From Parapusillimonas granuli (GTDB taxonomy: Bacteria; Pseudomonadota; Gammaproteobacteria; Burkholderiales; Burkholderiaceae_B), in the NCBI RefSeq assembly GCF_013416525.1, contig NZ_JACCEM010000005.1:186001-250000 (forward strand): DNA of 64,000 bases. Direction: 5' to 3'. Positions within the stretch are counted from its first letter, which is position 1. The number at the start of each line of letters is the position of its first letter. Under the pieces are notes generated by a model. That model had not been told where the DNA came from, ran no database searches, and was given only the letters and a program-made list of their open reading frames with translations. A program made the position numbers and the translations under genes. Positions 8,364 through 16,918 of the stretch are shown piece by piece.

Positions 8364-9686
8364 TCAGCGCGAACGGGCCTTGTCCACGTAATCCAGCAGG
8401 CCGTTGTACTGTGTGGCCACGGCCACCCCGAGATGGCGGAACGCATGGAAGGCGAAGGGCCGGATCGGCGTGGGACGCAGCGGCATGTCTTCCGTGGGCA
8501 GGCCCAGCAGGCGTTCGCCCAGCAGCTTGCCCATGGCGGTGGAAACCGCGATGCCGCGCCCGTTGCAGCCCAGGGCGCAGATGAGATCGCCGCCGGTTTC
8601 GTGAATGTGCGGCATGTGGTCCTTGGTCACGGCGAAATAGCCGCTCCAGGCGTATTCCCAGGCCAGCGGGCCCAGGTGGCCGAACATGCGGGCCGCGGCC
8701 TTGTGCAGCTTCCGGACGATGAAATCATGGCTCAGGCCCGCCGTGGCGCCGGCGCCGCCCATCACCAGCCGATGGTCGGGTGAAATGCGGAACGAGGTGA
8801 GCAGCCGCCGCGTGTCCGAGGCGCAGTGGCGCTGGGGCAGGATGGCGTCCAGGTATGGTTGCGGGAGCGGCGCGGTGGCGACCTGCGCCGTGCGCACCGG
8901 CACCATGGACGTCCTCAGGCCGCCCACGATGTCGTTCGCGTAGGCGGCGGTCGCAACGATGACCTGGGGCGCCGCGGCCGTTGCGCCATTGGCGCAGGCC
9001 AGCACCCACCGACCGTCTTCTTTCCGCATCGACTCGACGGGCGTGCGGGCGTAAAGACCGACCCCTTGCGACTGCGCCGCGCGCGCCAGGCCTCGCGCAT
9101 AGGCCAATGGGTTGATGCAGCCGCCGCGCCGGTCGATCCAGGCCGCCTGAAAAATCGGCGTACCGAGCAGGGAGGCGATCTCATCCCTGGGCAGCATCGC
9201 CACCGGCGCGCCCAGCTCCGCCCAGAGCCGGCAGCGCTCTTCGATGCGCTCGGCCGCAACATCCGTGTAGGCGGGCTGAATCCAGCCGTTACGCACCGGT
9301 GAGCACTCGATGCCGTGAGCCGCGATGGTCTCGAAAACCAGGTCCGGCGCCGCAGCGCCCCAAAGCGCCAGCCGGCGCCCGGCTTCCGGGCCATAGCGCG
9401 CACGCAGCACGTCGGGGTCCCATTTGAATCCGGGGATGACTTGGCCATTGTTGCGGCCCGAGGCGCCCCAGCCGGGTTCGACCGCGTCCAGCACCGCGAC
9501 GCGCCGGCCTGCGGCGCGCAGCGTCAGCGCCGCCATCAGGCCGGTGAAGCCGCCGCCCACGATGGCTACGTCGAACTCTTGCGCGCCTTCCAGGGAAGGC
9601 AGGGGCGGAAGCGGCGGGGTGATCGACGCCCAGAGGCTGTCGGGGAATTCGGGCCGTTCTCCGGCCAGCAATTGATTGGATGCCAT
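8364..9686 (-). CDS. FAD-dependent amine/amino-acid oxidoreductase (DadA/PuuB-like)
   Basis: A 440-residue DAO-fold flavoenzyme. The dinucleotide site EFDVAIVGGGFTGLMAALTL is near residue 40, GASGRNNGQVIPG near 75, and a C-terminal FAD contact GCNGRGIAVSTAMGKLLG near 375. The family includes gamma-glutamylputrescine oxidase and related amine oxidases, which give an aldehyde or imine. It converges on the gntR gene and is close to a P5C dehydrogenase gene, so it may supply a semialdehyde to that enzyme. This link is inferred from proximity only. No signal peptide is seen. Confidence 0.88.
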   Translation of the reverse strand: MASNQLLAGERPEFPDSLWASITPPLPPLPSLEGAQEFDVAIVGGGFTGLMAALTLRAAGRRVAVLDAVEPGWGASGRNNGQVIPGFKWDPDVLRARYGPEAGRRLALWGAAAPDLVFETIAAHGIECSPVRNGWIQPAYTDVAAERIEERCRLWAELGAPVAMLPRDEIASLLGTPIFQAAWIDRRGGCINPLAYARGLARAAQSQGVGLYARTPVESMRKEDGRWVLACANGATAAAPQVIVATAAYANDIVGGLRTSMVPVRTAQVATAPLPQPYLDAILPQRHCASDTRRLLTSFRISPDHRLVMGGAGATAGLSHDFIVRKLHKAAARMFGHLGPLAWEYAWSGYFAVTKDHMPHIHETGGDLICALGCNGRGIAVSTAMGKLLGERLLGLPTEDMPLRPTPIRPFAFHAFRHLGVAVATQYNGLLDYVDKARSR

Positions 9687-9792
9687 GTGCGGGTTTTTTC
9701 GAGATGGAAGGGACGGATTGACATATTATCCTAAATCGGATCCAATCGTATGGACGAATCACCATTCACGCAGCAGGATCCAGGACAGACCC

Positions 9793-10662
9793 ATGACCGC
9801 CAAAGTAGGAAGAGTAGACCACCCCGTCGTCGCCGTGCGCGACCTGCAACAAACACGCGCGCAATATCAAAAGCTGGGCTTCGTGGTGCCGCCCAGCGGC
9901 AAGCACCAGGAATGGGGAACGGAAAACCTGTGCATCATGTTTCCTCATGATTACCTTGAAATCCGCGGCATCGGCGACCCCGGCAAGTTCCTGGCGGGCG
10001 TGGACACGTTCCTGGAAAAAGGCGAAGGCTTGTATAGCGTGGCGTTCAATGCCGGGAATGCCGACGAAAGCTACCAGGCCGGCCTGGCGGCGGGGCTGGG
10101 CATAGAGCCTCCCAGGGATCTCAACCGGAAGCTGGTCCTGGAAGACAAGACCCTGGACCTGTATTTCCGCACGGTGATGCTGGACCATAGCCTTTACCCG
10201 GGGCTCACCCACGCCAATCTTTGCGAACACCTGACTTTCGATACGCTTCGCCAGCCGGGCTGGACGGATCATCCCAACGGCGTGGTCGGTTTCGGCCGCC
10301 TGGTGGGCGTGGTGTCCGACTTCGACCAAGCCGAAACCGCCTATGTGAAGCTGCTGGGCGCCGACAACGTGCGCCGCGGCGCCGACCGCATCCTTCTGAA
10401 CTTTGGCGAAGGCGCGGACATCGAGCTGATTTCGCCCAGCGAAGCCGAGCGGCGCGGGGATGCGCAGGAGCGCCTGGGCGATGCGTATCTGGCGTCCGCC
10501 ACCCTGCTGGTGAAAGACATCGGCCGCAGCGAGGCATTGTTCGCAGCCAACGGCATCCGCTACAGAAAGGTGGATGACCGCAGCCTGGCCGTGGACCCGG
10601 CCGACGCATGCGGCGCGCACTTGTATTTCCAGGCGGACGGCCGGGGCGCGGGCGGCGCCTGA
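9793..10662 (+). CDS. VOC/glyoxalase-like family protein
   Basis: A 289-residue protein with a Glyoxalase_3-type VOC domain. RVDHPVVAVRDLQQTRAQY begins the first beta-alpha-beta unit at residue 6. LCIMFPHDYLEIRG supplies a probable metal ligand, and a second VOC-like half starts near VVGFGRLVGVVSDF. I chose ATG 9793, with AGGA upstream; the longer frame from 9676 would overlap the divergent oxidase gene. VOC enzymes are metal-dependent dioxygenases, lyases or isomerases, and the reaction here is not evident. It is divergent from the DadA-like gene. Confidence 0.85.
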   Translation: MTAKVGRVDHPVVAVRDLQQTRAQYQKLGFVVPPSGKHQEWGTENLCIMFPHDYLEIRGIGDPGKFLAGVDTFLEKGEGLYSVAFNAGNADESYQAGLAAGLGIEPPRDLNRKLVLEDKTLDLYFRTVMLDHSLYPGLTHANLCEHLTFDTLRQPGWTDHPNGVVGFGRLVGVVSDFDQAETAYVKLLGADNVRRGADRILLNFGEGADIELISPSEAERRGDAQERLGDAYLASATLLVKDIGRSEALFAANGIRYRKVDDRSLAVDPADACGAHLYFQADGRGAGGA

Positions 10663-10694
10663 CTTCCCGGCACAAGGCCCGGCGCCGCTTGCCA

Positions 10695-10724
10695 TTGACT
10701 AGCCCCGAACCCAACCGTTAGAGT
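10695..10724 (+). promoter_or_regulatory. Possible sigma-70 promoter of the methyltransferase gene
   Basis: TTGACT and TAGAGT with an 18-bp gap, 35 bp before the methyltransferase ATG. The -35 box is good and the -10 box fair (4 of 6). Confidence 0.4.
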
Positions 10725-10758
10725 AGCGGACGGATTCGATACGGGGAAAAAGACAACA

Positions 10759-12300
10759 ATGAGCAACTGGAGCGCGGGCTATGTGGCCGACATCGGCTAT
10801 ACCTACGGGTATTACACGGAACTGAATCCCTTGCGGGTGGGCTTGGCGTTCTTGAACTCGGGGCTGTCCATGCCCGAGGTGGGGCACGCCTGCGAACTGG
10901 GATTCGGGCAAGGGCTCAGCGCCAACATCCATGCCTCGGCCTCTGTGGTGAAATGGCATGGCACGGACTTCAACCCCGCCCAGGCGGGGTTCGCGCAGGA
11001 ACTGTCCGCCGTGTCGGGCTCGGCCGCGGCGCTGCATGACGACGCCTTCGCCGACTTCGCCAGGCGGGCCGACCTGCCCGACTTCGACTACATCGGGCTG
11101 CACGGCATCTGGAGCTGGATCAGCGACGAGAACCGCGCCGTCATCGTGGATTTCATCCGCCGCAAGCTGAAGGTGGGCGGCGTGCTTTATATCAGCTACA
11201 ACACGTTGCCGGGCTGGGCGGCGTTCGCGCCCATGCGCCACCTGATGGCCGAGCACGCGGAAGTGCTGGGCGCCGAAGGGCGCGGCATCGTCAGCCGCAT
11301 CGACGGCGCCATCGAGTTCGCCGAAGGGCTGCTGGCCACCAACCCGCTGTTTTCGCGGGCGAACCCATTGGTGGGCGAGCGCATCAAGAAGCTGAAGGAA
11401 CAGAACCGCCATTACCTGGCCCACGAATACTTCAACCGCGACTGGCACCCCATGCACTTCGCCACCATGGCCGAATGGCTGGAGCCCGCCAAGCTGCAGT
11501 ATGCGTGCTCCGCCCATTACCTGGATCACATCGACGCGGTCAATCTGTCGGCGGAGCAGCAGGCTTTCCTGAAAGAGATCCCCGACCCCATGTTCCGCGA
11601 AAGCGTGCGCGACTTCATGGTGAATCAGCAGTTCCGGCGCGATTACTGGGTGAAGGGCGCCCGGCGGGTCACCCCGTTCGAACAGGCCCAGGCGCTGCGG
11701 CAGCAGAAGGTGATGCTGGTCACGCCGCGGGCGGACGTCTCCATGAAAGTCAACGGCGCGCTGGGCGAGGCCACGCTCAACGAAGGCGTCTATGCGCCCC
11801 TGCTGGACGCCCTGGCCGACCACAAGGCGCGCACTCTGGGCCAGCTCGAACAAGCGTTGTCCGGAAAAGGCGTCACCTTCGCGCAGATCGTGCAGGCTGC
11901 CATGGTGCTGGTCGGGGCCGGAACCCTGGCGGTGGCCGCCGCGGAAGACAGTCAAATAAGCAAAGCCAGGAAGCACACCGACAAGCTGAATGCGCACTTG
12001 ATGCTCAAGGCCCGCAGCATGGGCGACATCAGCTACCTGGCCAGCCCGGTAACAGGCGGCGGGGTGATGGTCGGCCGCTTCCAGCAGCTTTTCCTGCTGG
12101 CGCTGGCGCAGGGCAGGAAACAGCCCGCCGAATGGGCGCAATACGTCTGGCAGATTCTGGCCGCGCAAGGCCAGAAGATCGTCAAGGAAGGCGTCGCCCT
12201 GGATACGGCCGAAGACAACATGGCCGAGCTCTCCGCGCAGGCGACCGCCTTCGCGCAAAAGCAGCTGCCCTTGCTGCGGGCGCTGCAGATCGCGGCGTAG
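10759..12300 (+). CDS. SAM-dependent methyltransferase with methyltransferase regulatory domain
   Basis: A 513-residue protein. Residues 1-200 are a class I methyltransferase with motif I HACELGFGQGLSANI near 47, an acidic loop WHGTDFNP, and YIGLHGIWSWISDENR. The middle (about 220-310) fits the predicted methyltransferase regulatory domain (YLAHEYFNRDWHPMHF, EIPDPMFRESVRDFMVNQQFRRDYWVKG). The last 200 residues are helical and Ala-rich. The acceptor is unknown; such proteins have been linked to protein or surface-polysaccharide modification. It stands alone with its own probable promoter, and its relation to the surface-protein genes in the window is open. Confidence 0.82.
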   Translation: MSNWSAGYVADIGYTYGYYTELNPLRVGLAFLNSGLSMPEVGHACELGFGQGLSANIHASASVVKWHGTDFNPAQAGFAQELSAVSGSAAALHDDAFADFARRADLPDFDYIGLHGIWSWISDENRAVIVDFIRRKLKVGGVLYISYNTLPGWAAFAPMRHLMAEHAEVLGAEGRGIVSRIDGAIEFAEGLLATNPLFSRANPLVGERIKKLKEQNRHYLAHEYFNRDWHPMHFATMAEWLEPAKLQYACSAHYLDHIDAVNLSAEQQAFLKEIPDPMFRESVRDFMVNQQFRRDYWVKGARRVTPFEQAQALRQQKVMLVTPRADVSMKVNGALGEATLNEGVYAPLLDALADHKARTLGQLEQALSGKGVTFAQIVQAAMVLVGAGTLAVAAAEDSQISKARKHTDKLNAHLMLKARSMGDISYLASPVTGGGVMVGRFQQLFLLALAQGRKQPAEWAQYVWQILAAQGQKIVKEGVALDTAEDNMAELSAQATAFAQKQLPLLRALQIAA

Positions 12301-12353
12301 GGCGGGGGCGGCCGGCGTTCAGGGTCAGCACACGCCTTCGCTGCGCAGGCGCG

Positions 12354-12506
12354 CGCATCACCGGCGTCGCCTATGTGCCGATCGAAGACAGCCCCGTGCA
12401 GCCCCAGCTTTGGGCGGCATGGTCCACCAAAGGGACTGACGACGCGGCGCTGTCAGCCTTCCATCTGGCGGTGAAGCTGCATCTATCCAGAGGCCGGCCA
12501 GCCTAG
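12354..12506 (+). pseudogene. Remnant of a LysR-type regulator C-terminus
   Basis: About 50 codons in one frame read ITGVAYVPIEDSPVQPQLW, then AFHLAVKLHL, ending in TAG. This is the pattern of the last strand and helix of a LysR effector-binding domain (GVAY-P-L, W-x4, then a terminal helix). Nothing before position 12354 continues the family, and the frame there runs into the end of the methyltransferase gene. It is therefore a decayed fragment. The 130 bp after it hold no gene that I can recognise. Confidence 0.5.
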
Positions 12507-12635
12507 GGCCTGTCAACGCTAACCGGCCGTGGCCCCGTGTGGTGGGCTCCCACCCGCTCGATTGAGTTCCCGCCGACGCGGGGGCATGTCCGCGCTTGTC
12601 CCATTCCGCTGAGTTCATTTCGGGATAACCCTTGG

Positions 12636-12674
12636 TTGACCCGGAATTTTTTCGGTGTCATATTGGTATACCAA
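12636..12674 (+). promoter_or_regulatory. Promoter with overlapping GntR-type operator for the ABC/ureide operon
   Basis: TTGACC (12636-12641), a 17-bp gap, and CATATT (12659-12664) form a plausible sigma-70 promoter. A perfect 12-bp palindrome TTGGTATACCAA (12663-12674) starts within the -10 box. It is the kind of site read by FCD-type GntR proteins, one of which is encoded at the end of this operon (19450). Repression by blocking the promoter is the simple reading. Confidence 0.6.
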
Positions 12675-12697
12675 AAGAATTCATAGCGGGAGACGAC

Positions 12698-12730
12698 ATG
12701 AGCAAAATGTTTTATCAGGGTGGGGCATGA
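12698..12730 (+). CDS. Ten-codon upstream reading frame coupled to the solute-binding protein gene
   Basis: MSKMFYQGGA, ATG at 12698 after a good GGGAGA ribosome site, stop TGA at 12728-12730. The stop overlaps the ATG of the solute-binding protein gene (ATGA). It has the layout of a translational-coupling leader. Its product probably has no role of its own. Confidence 0.4.
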   Translation: MSKMFYQGGA

Positions 12731-14154
12731 ATCTTTTACGCCTGCTTTTCAAGCACGAGACCATCGCGTTGGCGCCTAACGCGTTTAATTCGGATTCCAG
12801 CGCGGCCACTGTCATTCTGAAGATCCTCTGCCAAAGCTTGGTGCGGATCGATCACGATGGTGCGATCGCTCCGGAACTTGCGCTGCGCTGGGCGGTTTCC
12901 CCTTGCCGCAAGCACTATACGTTCGACCTCGACGATCGGGTGCGCTTCCATAGTGGCCGGCCCTTTACGGCAAACGACGTGGTGCGCGTGTTCCGGCAGG
13001 TTTTCGACGGCAAGAGCGACAGCGTGCTGGCCGCCGACTACGAAGGCCTGAAAGAGGTGAAGGTTCTGGGACCGCATAGAGTGGCGTTTGAATTCTCGGA
13101 GCCGAATGACGCTTTTCTCAATAACCTCGCCTGGCGCACGCACATCGTGGACGACACGGTGGCGCAACCCTGCGGCACCGGCGCCTTCAAGCTGACGGAA
13201 TGGGTGCGCGGCAGCCACATCAAGCTGGAAAGGCACATCGATGGCCGCGGCCGCGGCGGCGCCAATGTCGACGCGGTGGAAATCCGCTATGCGCCGGACG
13301 TCAACGAGCGCATCGCCCTTATCGAACGCGGCGCGGCCGACATCGTGGAAAGCGTGCCGGGTTCGGCCGCCCAGCGTCTGGAAGACGCGGGCCTGCTGCG
13401 CACCATGGCGGCACCGTCTCAGGCGCGCGTGCTGCTTTGCTTCAATTGCCAAGAAGCGCCGTTCAACGATGCGCGGGTGCGGCACGCTGTGGCGCACGCG
13501 GTCGACCGCTCGGCCTTGATCCGCGACGTCATGGGCGGTCAAGCCCGGCCGGGCGAAGGGGTCCTGCCGCACGACGATCCGTGGATGCATCCGGTGGATC
13601 CGGTAGGCTACGATCCCGACAAGGCCAGGATGCTGCTGCGGGAAGCCGGCTACGGAAACGGCTTGACCATCAAGGTCGCGCATCCGACCACGGCGCCGCT
13701 GCCGGCCATCTCCGCGCGCGTGGCGCAAGATCTCGAAGCGGTTGGAATACGCATGCGGGCCAGTTCCTACGACGACCCGCCTTGGTGGCCCTATATGTAC
13801 ATGCGCGGCAACTGGCAAATGGCCATCCAGGGAACGGCCAGCCGGCCGCATTTCGATACCTTGCTTCAGCGCGAATTCTGCACGGACGGCGTGTTCAATG
13901 CCGGGCGCTATTCGAATGCGGAACTCGACGGCCTGGCCAGGCGGGCCAGGCACAGCACCGATAATGAAGAGCGCCGCGAGCTGTATGCCCGCATCCAGGA
14001 AATCATACGCGCGGAGCTGCCGGTCATGGCGCTGTTCTCGGCCAACGTGCTGGTCGGCTGGGGGCCGCACATTTCCGGGTTCAAGGCGCATCCGCACGGT
14101 GTGGTCGACATACAGAACGTCCGCATGGCCGCGCCGGATGACGAAACGGCATAG
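12727..14154 (+). CDS. ABC transporter solute-binding protein, family 5, without signal peptide
   Basis: A 475-residue family-5 (peptide/opine/nickel) binding protein. SLVRIDHDGAIAPELALRWA, VRFHSGRPFTANDVVRVFRQ and RVRHAVAHAVDRSALIRDV are typical. It begins MNLLRLLFKHETIALAPNAF and has no hydrophobic signal sequence, so export is not evident. ATG 12727 is chosen because it overlaps the stop of the ten-codon leader. It is first in an operon with two permeases, two ATPases and a second, normally exported binding protein. It may be a cytoplasmic or sensory version, or the true start may be misjudged. Confidence 0.85.
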   Translation: MNLLRLLFKHETIALAPNAFNSDSSAATVILKILCQSLVRIDHDGAIAPELALRWAVSPCRKHYTFDLDDRVRFHSGRPFTANDVVRVFRQVFDGKSDSVLAADYEGLKEVKVLGPHRVAFEFSEPNDAFLNNLAWRTHIVDDTVAQPCGTGAFKLTEWVRGSHIKLERHIDGRGRGGANVDAVEIRYAPDVNERIALIERGAADIVESVPGSAAQRLEDAGLLRTMAAPSQARVLLCFNCQEAPFNDARVRHAVAHAVDRSALIRDVMGGQARPGEGVLPHDDPWMHPVDPVGYDPDKARMLLREAGYGNGLTIKVAHPTTAPLPAISARVAQDLEAVGIRMRASSYDDPPWWPYMYMRGNWQMAIQGTASRPHFDTLLQREFCTDGVFNAGRYSNAELDGLARRARHSTDNEERRELYARIQEIIRAELPVMALFSANVLVGWGPHISGFKAHPHGVVDIQNVRMAAPDDETA

Positions 14155-14162
14155 GGCACGGC

Positions 14163-15077
14163 ATGGCGCGACTGATACTTTCCCGGCTGTTCCAGGCTTT
14201 CATGACCCTGCTCATGACCAGCCTGATCGTCTTCGTGCTGGCGCGCTCGTCCGGCAGCCCCGCCGATCTGGTCCTGCCGACGGACGCCACACCGGCCGAG
14301 CGCTCCGCCTATATTGAACGCATGGGGCTGGACAAGCCCATGGCCAGCCAATACATGATCTTCCTGAGGGACGCTTTGCGCGGAGATTTCGGCACGTCCA
14401 TACGCACGGGGGCGCCCGCGACGGAACTGGTGTTCGACCGTGTCGGCAGAACGCTGATACTCGCCACGGCGGGCTTGGCGGTCGCGCTGCTGATCAGCGT
14501 GCCGCTGGGTGTGCTGGCCGCGGTCCACAGGGGTAAGGGCTGGGACCGGTTCAGCATGGGGTTCGCGCTGCTGGGGCAGTCCACGCCGGCCTTCTGGCTG
14601 GGCATCGTGCTCATCCTCGTCTTCGCCGTGGGCCTGCGCTGGTTTCCCAGCTCGGGCGTGGGCACATGGCAGCACTATGTCCTGCCGAGCGTCGTGCTCG
14701 GGTGGAGCATCAGCGCGGGCATCGTGCGGCTGCTGCGGTCCTCGATGCTCGAGGTGCTGGACGCCGAGTTCATCAAACTCGCACGCACCAAGGGCCTGTC
14801 CGAAGGAATCGTCGTATGGAAGCATGGGTTGCGCAATGCGTTGATACCGGTGGTGACCTTCATCGGCTTCATGTATGGCGTGATCATCGCGTCCGGAGTG
14901 GTGATCGAAGTGGTGTTCGGCTGGCCGGGCCTGGGCTACCTGGCTTATGAGTCGACGCTGTGGCGCGATTTTCCCGTGCTGCAGCTGTCCGTCCTCGTCT
15001 ATACCGCGATCATCGTCGGCATCAATTTCCTGGTCGATCTCAGCTATGGGCTGATCGATCCGAGAGTAAGGGGATAG
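14163..15077 (+). CDS. Peptide/opine-type ABC transporter permease (DppB-like)
   Basis: A 304-residue inner-membrane permease with six predicted membrane spans. The N-terminal TM1 is MARLILSRLFQAFMTLLMTS. The coupling loop EFIKLARTKGLSEGIVVWKH is the EAA motif that docks the ATPase, and VVIEVVFGWPGLGYLAYES is a DppB signature. It is 8 bp downstream of the first binding-protein gene. With the next gene product it forms the translocation pore. The substrate is likely a small amide or ureide given the downstream genes, but this is inferred. Confidence 0.93.
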   Translation: MARLILSRLFQAFMTLLMTSLIVFVLARSSGSPADLVLPTDATPAERSAYIERMGLDKPMASQYMIFLRDALRGDFGTSIRTGAPATELVFDRVGRTLILATAGLAVALLISVPLGVLAAVHRGKGWDRFSMGFALLGQSTPAFWLGIVLILVFAVGLRWFPSSGVGTWQHYVLPSVVLGWSISAGIVRLLRSSMLEVLDAEFIKLARTKGLSEGIVVWKHGLRNALIPVVTFIGFMYGVIIASGVVIEVVFGWPGLGYLAYESTLWRDFPVLQLSVLVYTAIIVGINFLVDLSYGLIDPRVRG

Positions 15078-15079
15078 GC

Positions 15080-15931
15080 ATGGCGACCATGGCATTGCGC
15101 AGGCTCACCTCCGATCGCTTTCCCGTGATCCCGCTGCTCATGGTGGCCGCGACCGTACTGGCGGCCGTGTTCGCGGACTACCTTGTGCTGCACGACCCAT
15201 TGGCCATCAACCCGGGAGCGCGCCTGCTGCCGCCGGTATTTGCGGGCGGCTCGTGGGACTATCCACTGGGCACGGATCGATTGGGGCGCGACATATTCAG
15301 CCGCATCATTCTGGGCGCGCAAGTGTCGCTCGGGGTCGCCGTGACCACCATCATGCTGGGTGGCTTCGTGGGCACATTGCTCGGCCTGGTGGCGGGCTAC
15401 CGCGGCGGCTGGATCGATGCGTTGATCATGCGTTCGGCGGACGGCTTCCTGGCCTTCCCCAGCATCTTGCTGGCCTTGGTGCTCGCCGTGACGGTGGGGC
15501 CGAGCTTCATGGTGGTGGTCGTCGTTCTGGCGCTGGTGCTGTGGGCGCGGTTCGCGCGGTTGGTGCGCGGCGAAGTCCTGAGCATCAAAGGGCGCGATTA
15601 CGTGCTCCTGGCGCGGGTGGCCGGCGCCGGCGGCCTGTATATCGTGTTGCGCCATATTCTGCCCAACATCCTGAATACGCTGGTGGTGCTTTGCACCCTT
15701 CAAGTGGGGTGGGCGATCATCGTCGAGGCATCGCTCACCTTCCTGGGCGCGGGCGTCCCTCCGCCCACCCCGACCTGGGGCGGCATGGTGGCGGAGGGAC
15801 TGGACTACATCGAATCGGCCTGGTGGATCTCAGTCATGCCCGGCGTCGCCATCCTGTTCGTGGTCTTTTCCTACAACCTCGTCGGAGACTGGCTGCGCGA
15901 CATCCTGGACCCCCAACTGCGGAATATTTGA
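15080..15931 (+). CDS. Peptide/opine-type ABC transporter permease (DppC-like)
   Basis: A 283-residue permease. ATG 15080 follows the preceding stop by 2 bp, and the protein starts MATMALRRLTSDRFPVIPLL. The DppC signature YPLGTDRLGRDIFSRIILGA is near residue 60. The EAA loop is SIKGRDYVLLARVAGAGG, then HILPNI, and EASLTFLGAGVPPPTPTWG is near the C-terminus. It pairs with the DppB-like subunit in the inner membrane. Confidence 0.94.
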   Translation: MATMALRRLTSDRFPVIPLLMVAATVLAAVFADYLVLHDPLAINPGARLLPPVFAGGSWDYPLGTDRLGRDIFSRIILGAQVSLGVAVTTIMLGGFVGTLLGLVAGYRGGWIDALIMRSADGFLAFPSILLALVLAVTVGPSFMVVVVVLALVLWARFARLVRGEVLSIKGRDYVLLARVAGAGGLYIVLRHILPNILNTLVVLCTLQVGWAIIVEASLTFLGAGVPPPTPTWGGMVAEGLDYIESAWWISVMPGVAILFVVFSYNLVGDWLRDILDPQLRNI

Positions 15932-15933
15932 AG

Positions 15934-16917
15934 ATGGACTACTCCACACGCGAGCCACTCTTGCGCGTCCGGAACCTGACTACGCAGCTGCAAAGCAAGC
16001 GCGGAACGGGGCTGGCGGTCAAGGGAGTGTCGTTCGATCTCTATCCCGGCGAGACTTTGGGTCTGGTCGGGGAGTCGGGTTCCGGCAAGAGCTTGACATG
16101 CCTGTCCGTCTTGCGGCTGAACCCCAAGCCGGCGTCCACCGTGACGGGCGGCGAGGTCTTGTTCGAATCCGAGGACCTGCTCCGGATTTCCGACGACGAA
16201 ATGCGCGCCTATCGCGGCAAGAAAATCGGCATGATCCTGCAAGACCCGATGCGCGCTTTGAATCCCGTCCTGACGATAGGCGATCAACTGTTCGAGTCTT
16301 TACGCCTGCACAAAGGCCTGCGAGGCGCGGAGCTCAGGCGCGCCGCCGCCGCGCTGCTGGAGCGTGTCCAGATTCCCAACCCCGAGCAAGGGCTGTCGGC
16401 CTATCCCCATCATTTCAGCGGCGGAATGCGCCAACGCGTGGTGGGAGCGATCGCGATGGCGGGTTCCCCCTCCGTGCTGATCGCAGATGAGCCCACCACC
16501 GCGCTGGACGTGACGGTGCAGGCGGCCTTCTTGGACCTGCTCAAGCGCATACAGCGGGAAGAAGGGTTGAGCATCCTGTTCGTCACTCACGATTTCGCGG
16601 TGGTGGCGCGCATGTGCGATCGGGTCGCCGTCATGTACGCCGGCCGCATCGTCGAAACGGCGCCTACGGCGGCACTGTTCAATGCGCCGCGCCATCCTTA
16701 TACCGAAAGCCTGCTGAAATCGGTGCCCGACGTGGATCACAAGGACGAGCGCCTGTACACGATACCCGGCCAGCCGCCGTCGATTTTCTCTGAAGTGCGG
16801 GGCTGCGCATTCGCGCCGCGTTGTCCTTACGTGATGGAGCGCTGCTTGAAAGACGTTCCGCCGCAGAAGGAGAGCGGCCCGGGCCATACCGTCAGCTGCT
16901 GGCGGCTGGGAGACTGA
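15934..16917 (+). CDS. Oligopeptide-type ABC transporter ATPase (DppD-like)
   Basis: A 327-residue ATPase. Walker A GESGSGKSLT is near residue 47. The family signature is HFSGGMRQRVVGAIAMAG, Walker B is VLIADEPTTALDV, and the switch histidine is in FVTHDF. The C-terminal oligopeptide-ABC extension has cysteines in RGCAFAPRCPYVMERCLKD, as in DppD-type subunits that carry an iron-sulfur site. ATG 15934 is 3 bp after the permease stop. It powers the importer together with the next gene product. Confidence 0.94.
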   Translation: MDYSTREPLLRVRNLTTQLQSKRGTGLAVKGVSFDLYPGETLGLVGESGSGKSLTCLSVLRLNPKPASTVTGGEVLFESEDLLRISDDEMRAYRGKKIGMILQDPMRALNPVLTIGDQLFESLRLHKGLRGAELRRAAAALLERVQIPNPEQGLSAYPHHFSGGMRQRVVGAIAMAGSPSVLIADEPTTALDVTVQAAFLDLLKRIQREEGLSILFVTHDFAVVARMCDRVAVMYAGRIVETAPTAALFNAPRHPYTESLLKSVPDVDHKDERLYTIPGQPPSIFSEVRGCAFAPRCPYVMERCLKDVPPQKESGPGHTVSCWRLGD

Positions 16918-16918
16918 C

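Noticed and set aside
9738-9781. Two GGATCC palindromes in the gap before the VOC gene
   Set aside because: A six-base palindrome twice in 44 bp is weak, and the flanks do not match. A TTGACA at 9718 has no acceptable -10 box at normal distance.
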